Shown: positions 36,901-48,900 of the stretch, one piece after another | Position numbering within the stretch: the first letter of the stretch is position 1 | Layout: each line of letters begins with the position of its first letter | NCBI RefSeq assembly: GCF_014905175.1 | Contig: NC_057791.1 | Coordinates: 16,744,177 to 16,808,176, forward strand | DNA: 64,000 nt | Direction: 5' to 3' | From: Aphidius gifuensis | Taxonomy: Eukaryota > Arthropoda > Insecta > Hymenoptera > Braconidae | Made by a program: the position numbers and the translations under genes | The notes under the pieces: model-generated | Told to the model about the DNA's origin: nothing | The model's input: the letters and a program-made list of their open reading frames with translations, nothing else | The model's database searches: none

Positions 36901-39900
36901 AACAAAAAATCCTACAGAAAAAGCTTGTTAAAAAAAGCTCCTTTATTTGTGGGACAATCTCGTTGTATCAACGAGACAGAAAAAAATAAAAATAATAAAA
37001 ATTGAGGTGTGGTTGTATAATCTAAAAGTTGGAGAACAATCACGATGGTGTTGGATGCAATTGTAGTTCAGCAACATTAATGAGTTGTTATTATTTTTTT
37101 TTCTCAACAAACAATAATATTTTGACTTTTTTACGATGATAATTAGCTTGTTTTCTTTGCCTTAACAATTTAAAAAGTTTTTTCAAATTTTGTTTTAGTT
37201 TTTCTGTGTATACAGTAGATTATTTTTTTATAATTTTTGCGACACCTCGATGGTTTGTTCCATTCGCAATTGATCGTACAACACGAGTAATTCAATGTTG
37301 ACACTCATTCAACATTGCAAATATATACATACCATTGCTTTTAACAAAATTTCGTTTATTTACGTATTCGTTTTTGTATTTCTCATGCTACTAAACCACA
37401 CCCTTTTGTTCTCACCCTGGGTGACATTGTTTTCCATAGGCTTTCAATCCTTTTTCCCTGTAAAATGTAATCTCAAAAAAAGCAAAAAAAAAATAAAATA
37501 AAATCACAGTTTATATAACGAGGTGAAGAAAAAACAACCTTGATTAAAATAATTGAAATAAAAATATTTTATAAACGAGCTTTTATGAATTGTTTATAAT
37601 AAAATTCATTCAAATCAGATGGTAAATTGTATACCTTAACATTGAGTGCAAAGTTCTTCAAGGTTTTTTTTTTTTAAAAAAAAAATAAATAATATTTTTT
37701 TAATCACGCTACCGAGTGTGATAATAATTGTATATAAAAATATATTTATAAAAAATTTTACCTGCAATCTATGTGAAAAGTTTTAAAGTGAGTTTTAATC
37801 GTATTTAATTTGTCATTTTTTTTTTTTTTTTCTGTCAACAAGGGGTTAAATTAAAAGATTCATTGTATTTCATTCACACGCTACATGAAGTTTTATTTTA
37901 ATTTTATACTCACACGTCTAGTTTGTATTGAAGCGACTCATTAGAAGCATAAATAATTGGATTTTAATTTAAATTTGAATTCAAAATATAATAATATATT
38001 TAATTCATTCAAACGTCTAGTTGGGTTTTTTTAAAAAGCTGTATATTTTTTTATGTTTATATAAAAGTTGATTTAATATTGAAGTAAATTTAAAAAATGA
38101 TAATAATTTTCAGCGGAAGAAGCTTGGCCTGAAGGCTCTCGTAAGATAATTTGCCAGAGTAACTCACGATTATTTCCTTCCTTCTTTCAAAGAGGGTTGG
38201 AATTGAACTAAGAGTGGCTTACCTCTGTTAAGTACTCAGTTTTTCACCCAGATAGTACACGGAGCATCAAAAATCTCATCAACTTATCCTCACTGGAACT
38301 GAAAAAAAAAAATATAAAATAGTAAACATACGTGAGAAAAATTCAAAGCATTTCATAACAATCCTTTTATTTACAATCTCTATAATTTTTTATCAAGAAT
38401 TTAGAAAACAAATAGTCAGGCTTGAGTGGTTTTAAAAATAAAAATTTACCACCATCAAGGTATACATGATGTGTTTGTTGAAAAATAATAAAAAAAGGTT
38501 TCCAATTAATTGGTGAAAGTGGGGTAAACTTGCGTTTCCTATCGTCGACTTGATAAACGTTCCTTTGTACAATTTTTTTTTTTTTTTTTCATCCTCTTTT
38601 TGTCTAGGCTCACTTGTGAATTCACCTCACGTACTTCAGTTCAATGTCGTGAAGACAAATAGTCTTTTCCTGACTACCTTCACTAGTAGTTTTTTTTTTT
38701 TTTTTACTCACTTACTTTTAGTTTGTGTTTAGTTTATTTACTTTAGTCTTTTAAAAGAAATATATATATACATTATAAATCAAATTATAAACATGGAAGA
38801 TGTGTGCTTGATAAGCAAAATGCAACAACTATTGAGACTCAAGATTAATGATCAAAATAACTGATTGTACGTGTTTGACAAAGGTCAGAATAAAAGGATT
38901 TATTTCAGTCAATTGTCCTGTCACAAAATCAGCCAATAATAAACAAAAAATAAATTTAATTTTTATATTTTAAGCAAAGAAAAACACTGTAATTTGCTTT
39001 ATAAATTTTTGATAACTATTTCTGTGGATTATCGAGTCCAATGACATATAAAAATTGGAAACCTTTTTCATCAAACAGGATGTTCTCTCGCAGGATGTTG
39101 TATCCTTAATGTATTTACCTTAGATTTCCAGCCCCGATCGAACAAGCCAAGACCCCCTCAAGACATTTATGTCTCAAAAACTCTTACCAGGGTATTTTAC
39201 TAAATTCTATACTCGCTCAGTTGGTTTTCAACATGGGGATACATCATTCTAACATAATAAAGATTCGTTTAGTATATCACAAGGGTTAGATATTAGCTAA
39301 AATACAATTTTCTTTTATCCATTAACTAAATTATATATAGAAAAATTGATTGACTATTTATTGATTGCCATTTAATAAACTAAAATTTTTTATTAGTAAT
39401 TGTACTTCTATTTTTGTTTATCTTATTTTCGAATTGTTAAGTGGCAAGTAGTTAATGACGCTGAAGCTAATTTAAAGTACAGGGAACATAAGGGTTTTTC
39501 TTGGATCTGGCCCTATATAATCAATTATTTTTTAAATAGAACTATCCTCGTAATTTCTTTTTCATTAAATTGTCTTGAATCTAAGCAAGTTTAGGAAAAA
39601 ATATTATAATTTTTGAAATGGTCAAAAGAGGGCAGGGGTGAATTTTAATTGTTGTTAATTTTTTTTAACTATGATGGGGTTGAGTTATCTTCGTAATTTT
39701 TTTTTTATAAAATTGTTTATCATCTGAGCTAATTTAGGAAAAAACATTATAATTTTTGAAATGGTCAAAAGGGGGTAGGGGGTGGATTTTAATTGTTGTT
39801 AATTTTTTTAACTATGATGGAGTTGAGCTATCCTCGTAATTTTTCTTCTATTGAGTTGTCTAGGACCTAAGCTAGTGTAGGAAAAAAAATTATAATTTTT

Positions 39901-42900
39901 GAAATGGTTGAAGAGGGCTAGAGAGTGGATTTTAATCGTTTTTAATTTTTTCAACTATGATAGAGTTGAGCTATCCTCTTAATTTTTTTTTTATAAAATT
40001 GTCTATAATCTAAGCTAGTTTAGAAAAAAAAATTATAATTTTTGAAATGGTCAAAAGGGGGTAGGGGATGGTTTTTAACCATTTTTGATTTTGGAAATGG
40101 TCAAAGGGTGGTAGGGGGTGGATTTTAACCGTTTCAAAAATTCCCATTTTTTTTTCTAAACTAGCTAAGATCCTTGACAATTTAATAAAAAAAAAATTAC
40201 GAGGATAGCTCAACCCCATCATTTTCAAAAAAATTAAGAACAATTAAAATCCACCACCTACCCCCTTTTGACCATTTCAAAAATTCCAATTTTTTTTCCT
40301 CAGATAGCTTAGATCACACACAATTTAATAAAAAAAAAATTATGTGGATAGCTCAACTCTATCATAGTTAAAAAAATTATTTAACCAACAACCCCTGAAT
40401 TTGTTTTTTTTAAATACGATATAACTCATTTCAGAGGGTTGTTTTTTTATATCTGTGACTTCTTTGGGGTATATTAATACTTAATTAATAATTTGTTATA
40501 ATTTTTATTAAATTTCATATCATTTTTAATTATTTATTCAAGTCGGAGCCTTGGAACCCGAATCATCCCTGGATTAGGAGATTCAAGACGCTAACTTAGA
40601 CGCTAGCTTCAGCGCCATAGTAGTTGCTATTAGCTATTCACTGTACATACTTAAATATTATTTTTTTTTCACCAGCATACTTATGTTACTTGTGAAATAT
40701 AAAAAAAAAATATATAAATGTTTTAATGAACAATTAAAACGTCAAACAAATATACTTTGTACGTGTATATATACTAAAAGTTTGACTGGGTTTTTTTTTT
40801 TTTTTATAAATTGAAAATAAAAGTACTTAACCAACAGTTTAGTAAACTTGAAGCCGCTTATAACTGTAAGGGCCCTGGAGCCACGTGCGTTTACAACATC
40901 GTCTTCGAATTAGCGACATTTTCACCCTCTCTTTCTTTCTTACTCAATTGGTTATTTTTCATATAACTCTCTTTCTCCCTATTGCCTGCATAAGATGCTA
41001 ATTTCATCTCATTAGCATGTCGCACAGCGTGCCTGTTAAATTTTCACCAAAGTTTAATCCCGCATTGACTGTATAGCATTGGATCTTTAGCTGTTCTTCA
41101 AATGCCCCTTGAGTAAGAAATTGGAAAATATATGCTCGTGCTGGGGAATATGTTTAAGGAGGTTTCTCACACAACAAGCACACTTCGATGGTAATACCAC
41201 TTGCTGTATGACTGTCTGGAATATACAGCAGAGCTTTTTTTTTTTACACCAGACACGACTTTGTACTTAGTGCCACAAGTTATAATGTGTTTGATGGTAC
41301 TCCATGACACGTTGCTGTCTGACTGAATTTGCCTGTATTAGTATCTGATCGACTTGGTTCTTTTTTTTTGCTTTGAAAAAAAAAAGGGAAAATTAAATCT
41401 CTAGAGAGAAACTGGGACAAAAGGCAAAACGAAACGAGTATGATGATGGAGGGTGATATTGGATAATATGGTTTCTTTAATGGCTTTTTGCTGCACTAGT
41501 TTGGATTTTGGTGTGAGAAATGAAAACCTCGGGGAAAGATCAATCTGTGTTGGTTACGTGGATAAATGAAATATCAAAAAAAAAAAAAATAAATAAGAAA
41601 ATAACAAAAAACAAATGTAGAAATTTCAAAATATGTGTTTGATAACAAAGTTGGATTTCGTTATGGATGGTTTTTGAAAATGAATTGCTTGTCAAAAGTA
41701 AATCACACTGAAGCCATTTCAATTAGTTTATTTTTTTCTTATTTGTATATATATTTTTTTACGACATTGCAATTTAGCTGTATACAAATTGTAAAGTTAA
41801 AAAAGTCAGATTTTATTTTCTGCACGAGAACCAATGTCACCTTATACAGTTTTATTTTTTTATTTACTACCACACCCTATTTTTACCTTACCTTGTCAAG
41901 CGTCAACTCCAAAACCAGTTCATTCTCATCCCACTCAGCTTGTTACAATCCTGGATAGAATCATCTCCAGGGATATGTACAAACCTACCTTGAATTTTGA
42001 AATACACATATTTTTTTATTTCATTTTTTTTGCTCTCTAAAAGACATCTTATCACATAGAGCAATGTTTTTTTTTTATTTATTCTTTCATAGAAGGAAGA
42101 AAATATCTGACTGCTTTTGTGTGTATATAAGTGTGTATACCTTGTCTACATGACTTCACGTGCAACGATCATTCGTGCACGTTGATATTTTATCCATGTC
42201 GTGATATCGAATCGCGTAGTCATACGTAAAGATATTTCAAAACTGACATATTTTAGTGAGACAGAAAATTTGTATTATATACTTCTTGGTGTATATCAAA
42301 GTTTATATTTATATTTCACCTGTATATTTCAGTCTCAAGTTGAGAAAATCTTCAGTGTCTCAAGTAATATACACTTGAATATATATCACTGCATTTCACA
42401 AAATTATTTTCTTAATATATAACTCTGAAATCTTTATGGATTAATTTATTTCATTTAACATTTTAGCTTGTTCATTAAATACAATAAATTTATTTTATAA
42501 ATTTAAATTTGTTTCAGGCTTGGAGGCTGAATTATACTATGTCAGAGAAGGAATTGTTAATGCATATGCTATGGGTTTTGTTGTACCAGTACCAGCAAAT
42601 ATTGCTGATCTTGAATTTACATGGCAGAGTCTTGCTGGTTATCCGGTAAGTCAAAATAACTTTTTTTTTATTATATAAATCATAAAAAAAATAAATAAAA
42701 TATATTGCTTTACAATATGTCCTTTGGCACGTGCTTGATATGACGTCATGATAAATATACTTAAGGGTCGTTGGTTATATGTGTGTTTGACCTACAAGGG
42801 TGTTTGGTAAAATAAAAAAAAATATATATAACTCAGACAGTCCATTAACGTGGTTAGACGCCTGTTCACGTAAAAGAGAGCAAACATGTGACTAACACAC

Positions 42901-45900
42901 AAACTGTGATGATCACTATTTTGCTAGAGTGAAGGGACAATGCGGACTTGTGTTGGAGAACCATGTATGCATGAGTGCTCTTCATATAGTTAAAAAAAAA
43001 AACGACTAAATTGTTAAGAGAGGGGACGTATACCTTATTTTTTTTTTATTTACCATCAACTTATAGGTACACGACTGATTGCGTTTTTATGAATTAGGGA
43101 GGATAATTTTAACTGCTCATTTTCTTCACATCACTCTTGAGATGTTATATTTTATTCATGAAATTCTTAAGCTCATTTTAGGTTAATGAAAAATTTATTA
43201 TTTATCTCATGTGTTTTTTTTCTTCACGTTACTTTTTATATGAAAAAAAAAAAAGTTTGATATGTTTTTTTTTTGATGAATCCTAAGATCAAATTAGAGA
43301 TGAAAAAAATTAAAAATCGAGGGAAAGTTTCTTGGTGTATAAGAGGCTTAAAGTGATTTTGATTTTTTAATTTTTTTTGTCGACAAATAATGATATATTT
43401 TGTGAATAGAATGAAACAAATAAAAAGTTTTTCTTTGAAATATTTTGATATACAAAACGCAGTGCTGAATAAATAAGTAAATATATTTATTTAAAATAAT
43501 GTGAGTGTATTTGTAGAATTTCAAAATAAAGCATTTAAAATGATTCGTTGGTTATTGAAATTGGGACTGAGAAAATAATGTGATAGTGGTTTGTGAAACC
43601 TGTCGATTTTCACAATATTCCCTGAAACAGAAGGGAGGATATCAATACTCTATCAATATGAAATACAAACAGAGTAGTTGGGTTTGCACTTTGCACACTT
43701 ATTCTCTCGTTTTATATTTTTATTTATTTTCCCCTTGTACATATCGGTCACCAAGGAAACCAAATAGCGTGGATTCAAACACAAGACTCTCTTTCGTCCT
43801 AAATCAAACGTTAAACGACAAGGAAATTGACGCTATGCTACATTGTAGTACACAATTTTACCCTTGTTATATACTGTATCCAGTCTGGGCAAAAGAAAAA
43901 AAAGGAACGTCTTTTTAGCTGCAGGGCAAACGACTCAGATTGAACCCACAGAACCAAAAAAAAAAATAATAAAACACCATGTCAATGGAGTTTTAAAGAA
44001 CATGCTAGTAATCGACCGAAAAAAAATTGACAATTAAAATTTATATTATAAAACAATACTTGAAAATATATCAAATTTTAATTTTAGAATTTTTTTTCAC
44101 GTAGATACTTTTCTTTGAAATAAAGAAAAGGGTAAAATTTTCCTTCAAAAAATTTTAATCAAGATAATTAAATTATTAAATTAGTTTGTAAAATATTTAC
44201 TTTGATTTTTTTTTTTTTTCTCAAAAATATTAATAATATTTTAAACTAAATTCTAAATAAAAGATTTTTTTTTTTCAATATTTTCAAAGTTAATTATGTA
44301 ACAAAGTTTGGCTGAAGTTTAGTTTGTGCATAGAGTGAAATATGTGAGTGATGAAGATAGAGAAAAGAAAACTACCTTGTTAGTAATGGTTGATTGTAAA
44401 TATTTTAAAAGGCTTCATCATAAATGCCCGGAAGGCAGTGCAAAGTGTAACTCAATTTACCCACGTAAAATACTCGTAAATTTTTTTCAAAGTTAAAATC
44501 GCTGGATAATAGAATGAATAATGAGATGATATTGTAGACACACACTGTCACGATATAATGTAGTGTTGAAAAAAAAAAAAAAAAATAGAAAAAAGCATAC
44601 AGTGAATTACTTGAGTGATGAAGAAAAAAAAATTCTACAAACTGATGTTTTTTTGGGTCATGGAATTTTTCTTGGATATTGGTTTTCACTAAATTTCTCG
44701 AAACTATCCTGTAAATTTTGCCAATTTTCAGGATAAAAATAAGAATGTTAAAAGGAAAAAAATTTGACAAAAAACAGAAGTGGCTAGAATTGTTCTCATG
44801 AGAATTTACCAGGTTATTTTTAGATTGCAATTTTCATACGGACTTTTGAAGCTGCAAGAGACTAACCATCATGAGAATACAATTCTGGCAAATTGGAGAT
44901 ACTCATTGTAATTTTTTTTTATAACCATCACATTGTAACAATCGAGGCGTGAATGAACTCGGCTAGAAAATAAGTACTTGGATTACTCTAATTTTAAAGC
45001 TCATTATTATTTTTTTGTTTTTACTTTATTTTTTTTTTTAATCAAGGGTTATTTTCTATCAAATGAAAAGTAGACTTGATGCTTGAGTAAATTTATACAG
45101 TTGATAATGAAAATTTATCGATGTTACATTTGCATGTTACATTGTAAAATAATCATTTTAAAATTTTATACTTTTAAATGTTTATTCTGTCGTATCAATA
45201 ACCACTGTCAGCTTCAACTAGCATTATACAACACCACTTGATAATTTAAATCCCACGAGTATTTTCCGACTTGATTCGTTAGTTTGCTGTTGCTCACTAC
45301 TTTTATTTTTTTTTCACATCAAGATGGTAATCTCCAAGTCACTTTGTTGCACACTTTTTTTTCTTCACTCATTTTATCACCCAACTCTGTCACCAAGAAT
45401 ACTTTCAAGAAACGAATATCTGCTTTTCTTAACTTTTATTTTTTTTTTTTCCTTTTCTTCGAAGCACTTTTCGCAACTACAAATTTATCGGTGTGATTAT
45501 TGCCATTTATAACAGCCAACACCCTTGGGATTTAAGTATCTTGGAAAATTTCCAGCTGCATTATAATATTTTCTATACTTTTGACATGTAATTACATTAA
45601 AAAAAAAAAAAACGAAAATTTATCAATTTTCGATAACATGAATATATTTAAAATATATATATTACGAATATTTTTTTCTCTTAGCTAGTTTTCAGCCAAG
45701 TGAGAAAAAGATTTGCTGAAAATAGTTGAAATGAAATGGAAAAAAAAAAAAAAATTAATAAATAATCCTGAGGATTTGTTCTAGCAGCTTATCAAATTCG
45801 ATCTTCTTTTTCCATTGTTGGTTGAAGTAAACCAGCATGTCTTGTGCCTTCGCGATTTGTCACATGTACAGACAAAATTTTCCAACACTTTTGTAACACT

Positions 45901-48900
45901 TTGATTTATCTTTTATCCGCCCATTATTTTTTTTATATATCTATATATTGTAACCAGGCAATTCAGTACTGATACTATCATTTCAACGTTCACAAAAAAA
46001 ATTTCTTTTTCTTCACAATTTGAGGAAAAAAAAAAATACTTGTCTACCAGCAATGAGTCACTGTGTGTGGCTAAGAGGTATTTTCCTCTATATCACGATC
46101 CAATCCACCCACCATCAGACAAGTATTTTATATTTTTTTTTATTTTGTTTTTCCTTTTCTCCTTTATTTCCAATGCCTATCTACTATTTCTTGTGTAAAT
46201 TTTATCCATCACAATGTGAATTTTCATTGTCAATATATATCAAGATCTTGGACCCCATGAACTTTCCACCAATTCAGCAAGCAATTTCTATTCTCATGCT
46301 AAACATGGCCTTTTTTTTTTCCTCTTATCATCGCTGATTCACCAAGCCATTTGTTTTCCCTCCTTGGACAAATGAATTTTTACAAGTCATTCATTGAAAC
46401 ATCAACAATTATATTTTATAATTTTTTTATTTTTATGAATATGTATTAATTTGTCTATCAACAAATGATTGAATGAAAAAATTAGAAATTCATACACACA
46501 TTTTTGACGACTGGGTTGAAGTACTTACTTTAGATAATATTTTAAAAAATACTGGTATTAAAAATAAGTGATTAGATGTTTTTTTAAACTCTAATTTGTG
46601 TGTTGAATACTTAAAAAAAAAATATTTAAAATTTTACATACCTCCCTGTGAGGAGCGATCTAAAATCAATTTTTCTTTTTTAAAAGTTTCCCTCTACAAA
46701 AATCAATCAGTATAGAAACACTCACAACAAAATATTATTTACAAATATTTTTGTTATATAATTTTATAAGATAATATAATAAATTTTTTACAGCATTTTA
46801 TTTTTTAAATAAACAATATCAAACTACTAAAAAATTTATTATTTCATTGAGTGAGTAACTTTGCTACCTTAATATTCTCATAATAAAGATTGTCACGATT
46901 TCTTTAGCTTTTATAACCCTCAATATTTTTACCAAAGTATAACATGAATTGTGAGAGTTGTATAAAACTCTCAAGTATAGTATAAAAAAAATCATATATA
47001 TAATCAAGAATGAAAATAATATATGTGATAAATACGGGTGCTAAAAAAAAAAAAAAGTTTCACAGTGCAATTGGGGGATGATTTGTGAATCATCCACTTG
47101 TTAGACGAAAAGTTACAAACGTACTTTTCCTGTGAGGCAAAAAAAAAATTCCCATCATATAAAAATGAGAAATAGTATATATACAAAATGATGGTGTGAC
47201 GAGAACTAGGGTGTTACTCTACAGTCTACATGCAGCAAGCTTTGAATATTGTACAAGTTGGCAACGCCTCAGGACAAAAAATAAAATAGTAGGAGAAGTG
47301 TCAAATAGAGAAAACTTGCCAAATTCACCCCATTGTAACAATTACTTGTAATATTGTCACCCCTGGGCGGTGATGGAGGCTCGATAGAGCATAATTCTCA
47401 ATCGAAAAAAGATAAAATGAAAAAGAGACTGGGAGAGATTATCAAAGACTCTTTACTGTCACTTTCGATAAACTCTATTTGCGTCCCCCTTTCTTAATTT
47501 TATTTATTTTTTTTTTTTTACTCAAGATGTGTGGCTTCAGAATTATTATTACACTTATAAAGAATAAAAAAAAAATCATAAATATATTGGCAGATGGCCC
47601 TGAATCACTCATCTTTATTCAACAACTTGTTTTTGAATTTATATTCATTATTTTTTTTCTTTCAAAGACGACACATGTAATTTGTGAAAAAAAATAAAAA
47701 TATAAATCAAGATCCAATTGCTGTAATTATAGGCATTATAATTGATAACTAATTTTTATTATTTATATGACAGTATAAATTAGAAAATGAATTTTAAATA
47801 CAAAATCAAATCAATACATTGACCAGACATATGATTAATATGTTATATGGTCAACTTGTAAATCATTTACATTGACGACGAGATATATTGGTTTATCAAT
47901 ACTTAAACATGCGTATATGAATATGTGTATTTAAAATTTAACATGCATGAATGTAATTGGTTGAACGACACCCTTGATAGTATTGGTAGGACACAAGTAC
48001 GATAAGTCTTGTGGGATAACAGCCTCATGTTTCGGATAACAGAGAATATCACGGTACACCCGACACCATGAAACACACCAACTCTCATGACCATGACAAA
48101 CATCAACCTTCCATGTATATATCTCACTTCAACAAGTTCATACCTTTTATATATATTATCTTACTCACTTGCTCTTTATTGAAGAACCGTTGTCCTCACG
48201 CCCTCTCAAACACCCCAATGGATTATACGGCATAATCACTAGAAACCGGAGACCTAGACGTAATTCCCATGAAATATCCGCGAAAATACATCCCCAGGGT
48301 AACAATATATATATTATATATTATTTTATAACATATACAAAATGTTTTTTTATCAAAATTTAATTTATGATTTATACAGTTTTTTAAACTTTAATATGAA
48401 AATATTTTTTATTATTTTAATTAATATGTTGATGATAAAAATATGACCTTTAGAAAATTAGCACACCACAATGGGCATAAACTATTATAGTTAGAACCAA
48501 AATTTTATGCTATTTTTGTGCTTTTATATATTTTTTTTTTTGCAATGTTTTGCCACCTTAATATTAAGTTAACACAACTTCTTTAATAATTAACTTATCC
48601 CAATGAATTTTTAATCAAAATTATGTGCTTTTATTCTTTTGTTGAATGAAAGAATAATTTTTTATTTAAATAATTTTTTTTTTTTTAATAATAAAAAAAA
48701 AAAAATTATTTAAATGAAAAGTAATTGAAATAAAAAATTAATTTAAACGTGGAATAAAAACACATAAAAAGCACATAATTTTGATCGAGACATCATTAGA
48801 ATAAGTTGATTATTAAAGAAGTTGTGTTAACTTAATATTAAGGTCGCAAAACATTGCATAAAAAAAATATATAAAAGCGGATTTCTCTCCGTGTACACAA

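Noticed and set aside
40553..40615. GC-rich stretch with GGATTAGGAGATTCAAGACG, considered as a tRNA or tRNA-derived SINE
   Set aside because: No A/B-box arrangement or cloverleaf; the end of it matches the inverted outer end of the foldback element.
44405..44830. 141-codon minus-strand open frame, the longest orphan in the introns
   Set aside because: Dominated by Phe/Tyr/Ile/Leu from poly-A/T sequence, no domain, no splice context; expected by chance in this composition.
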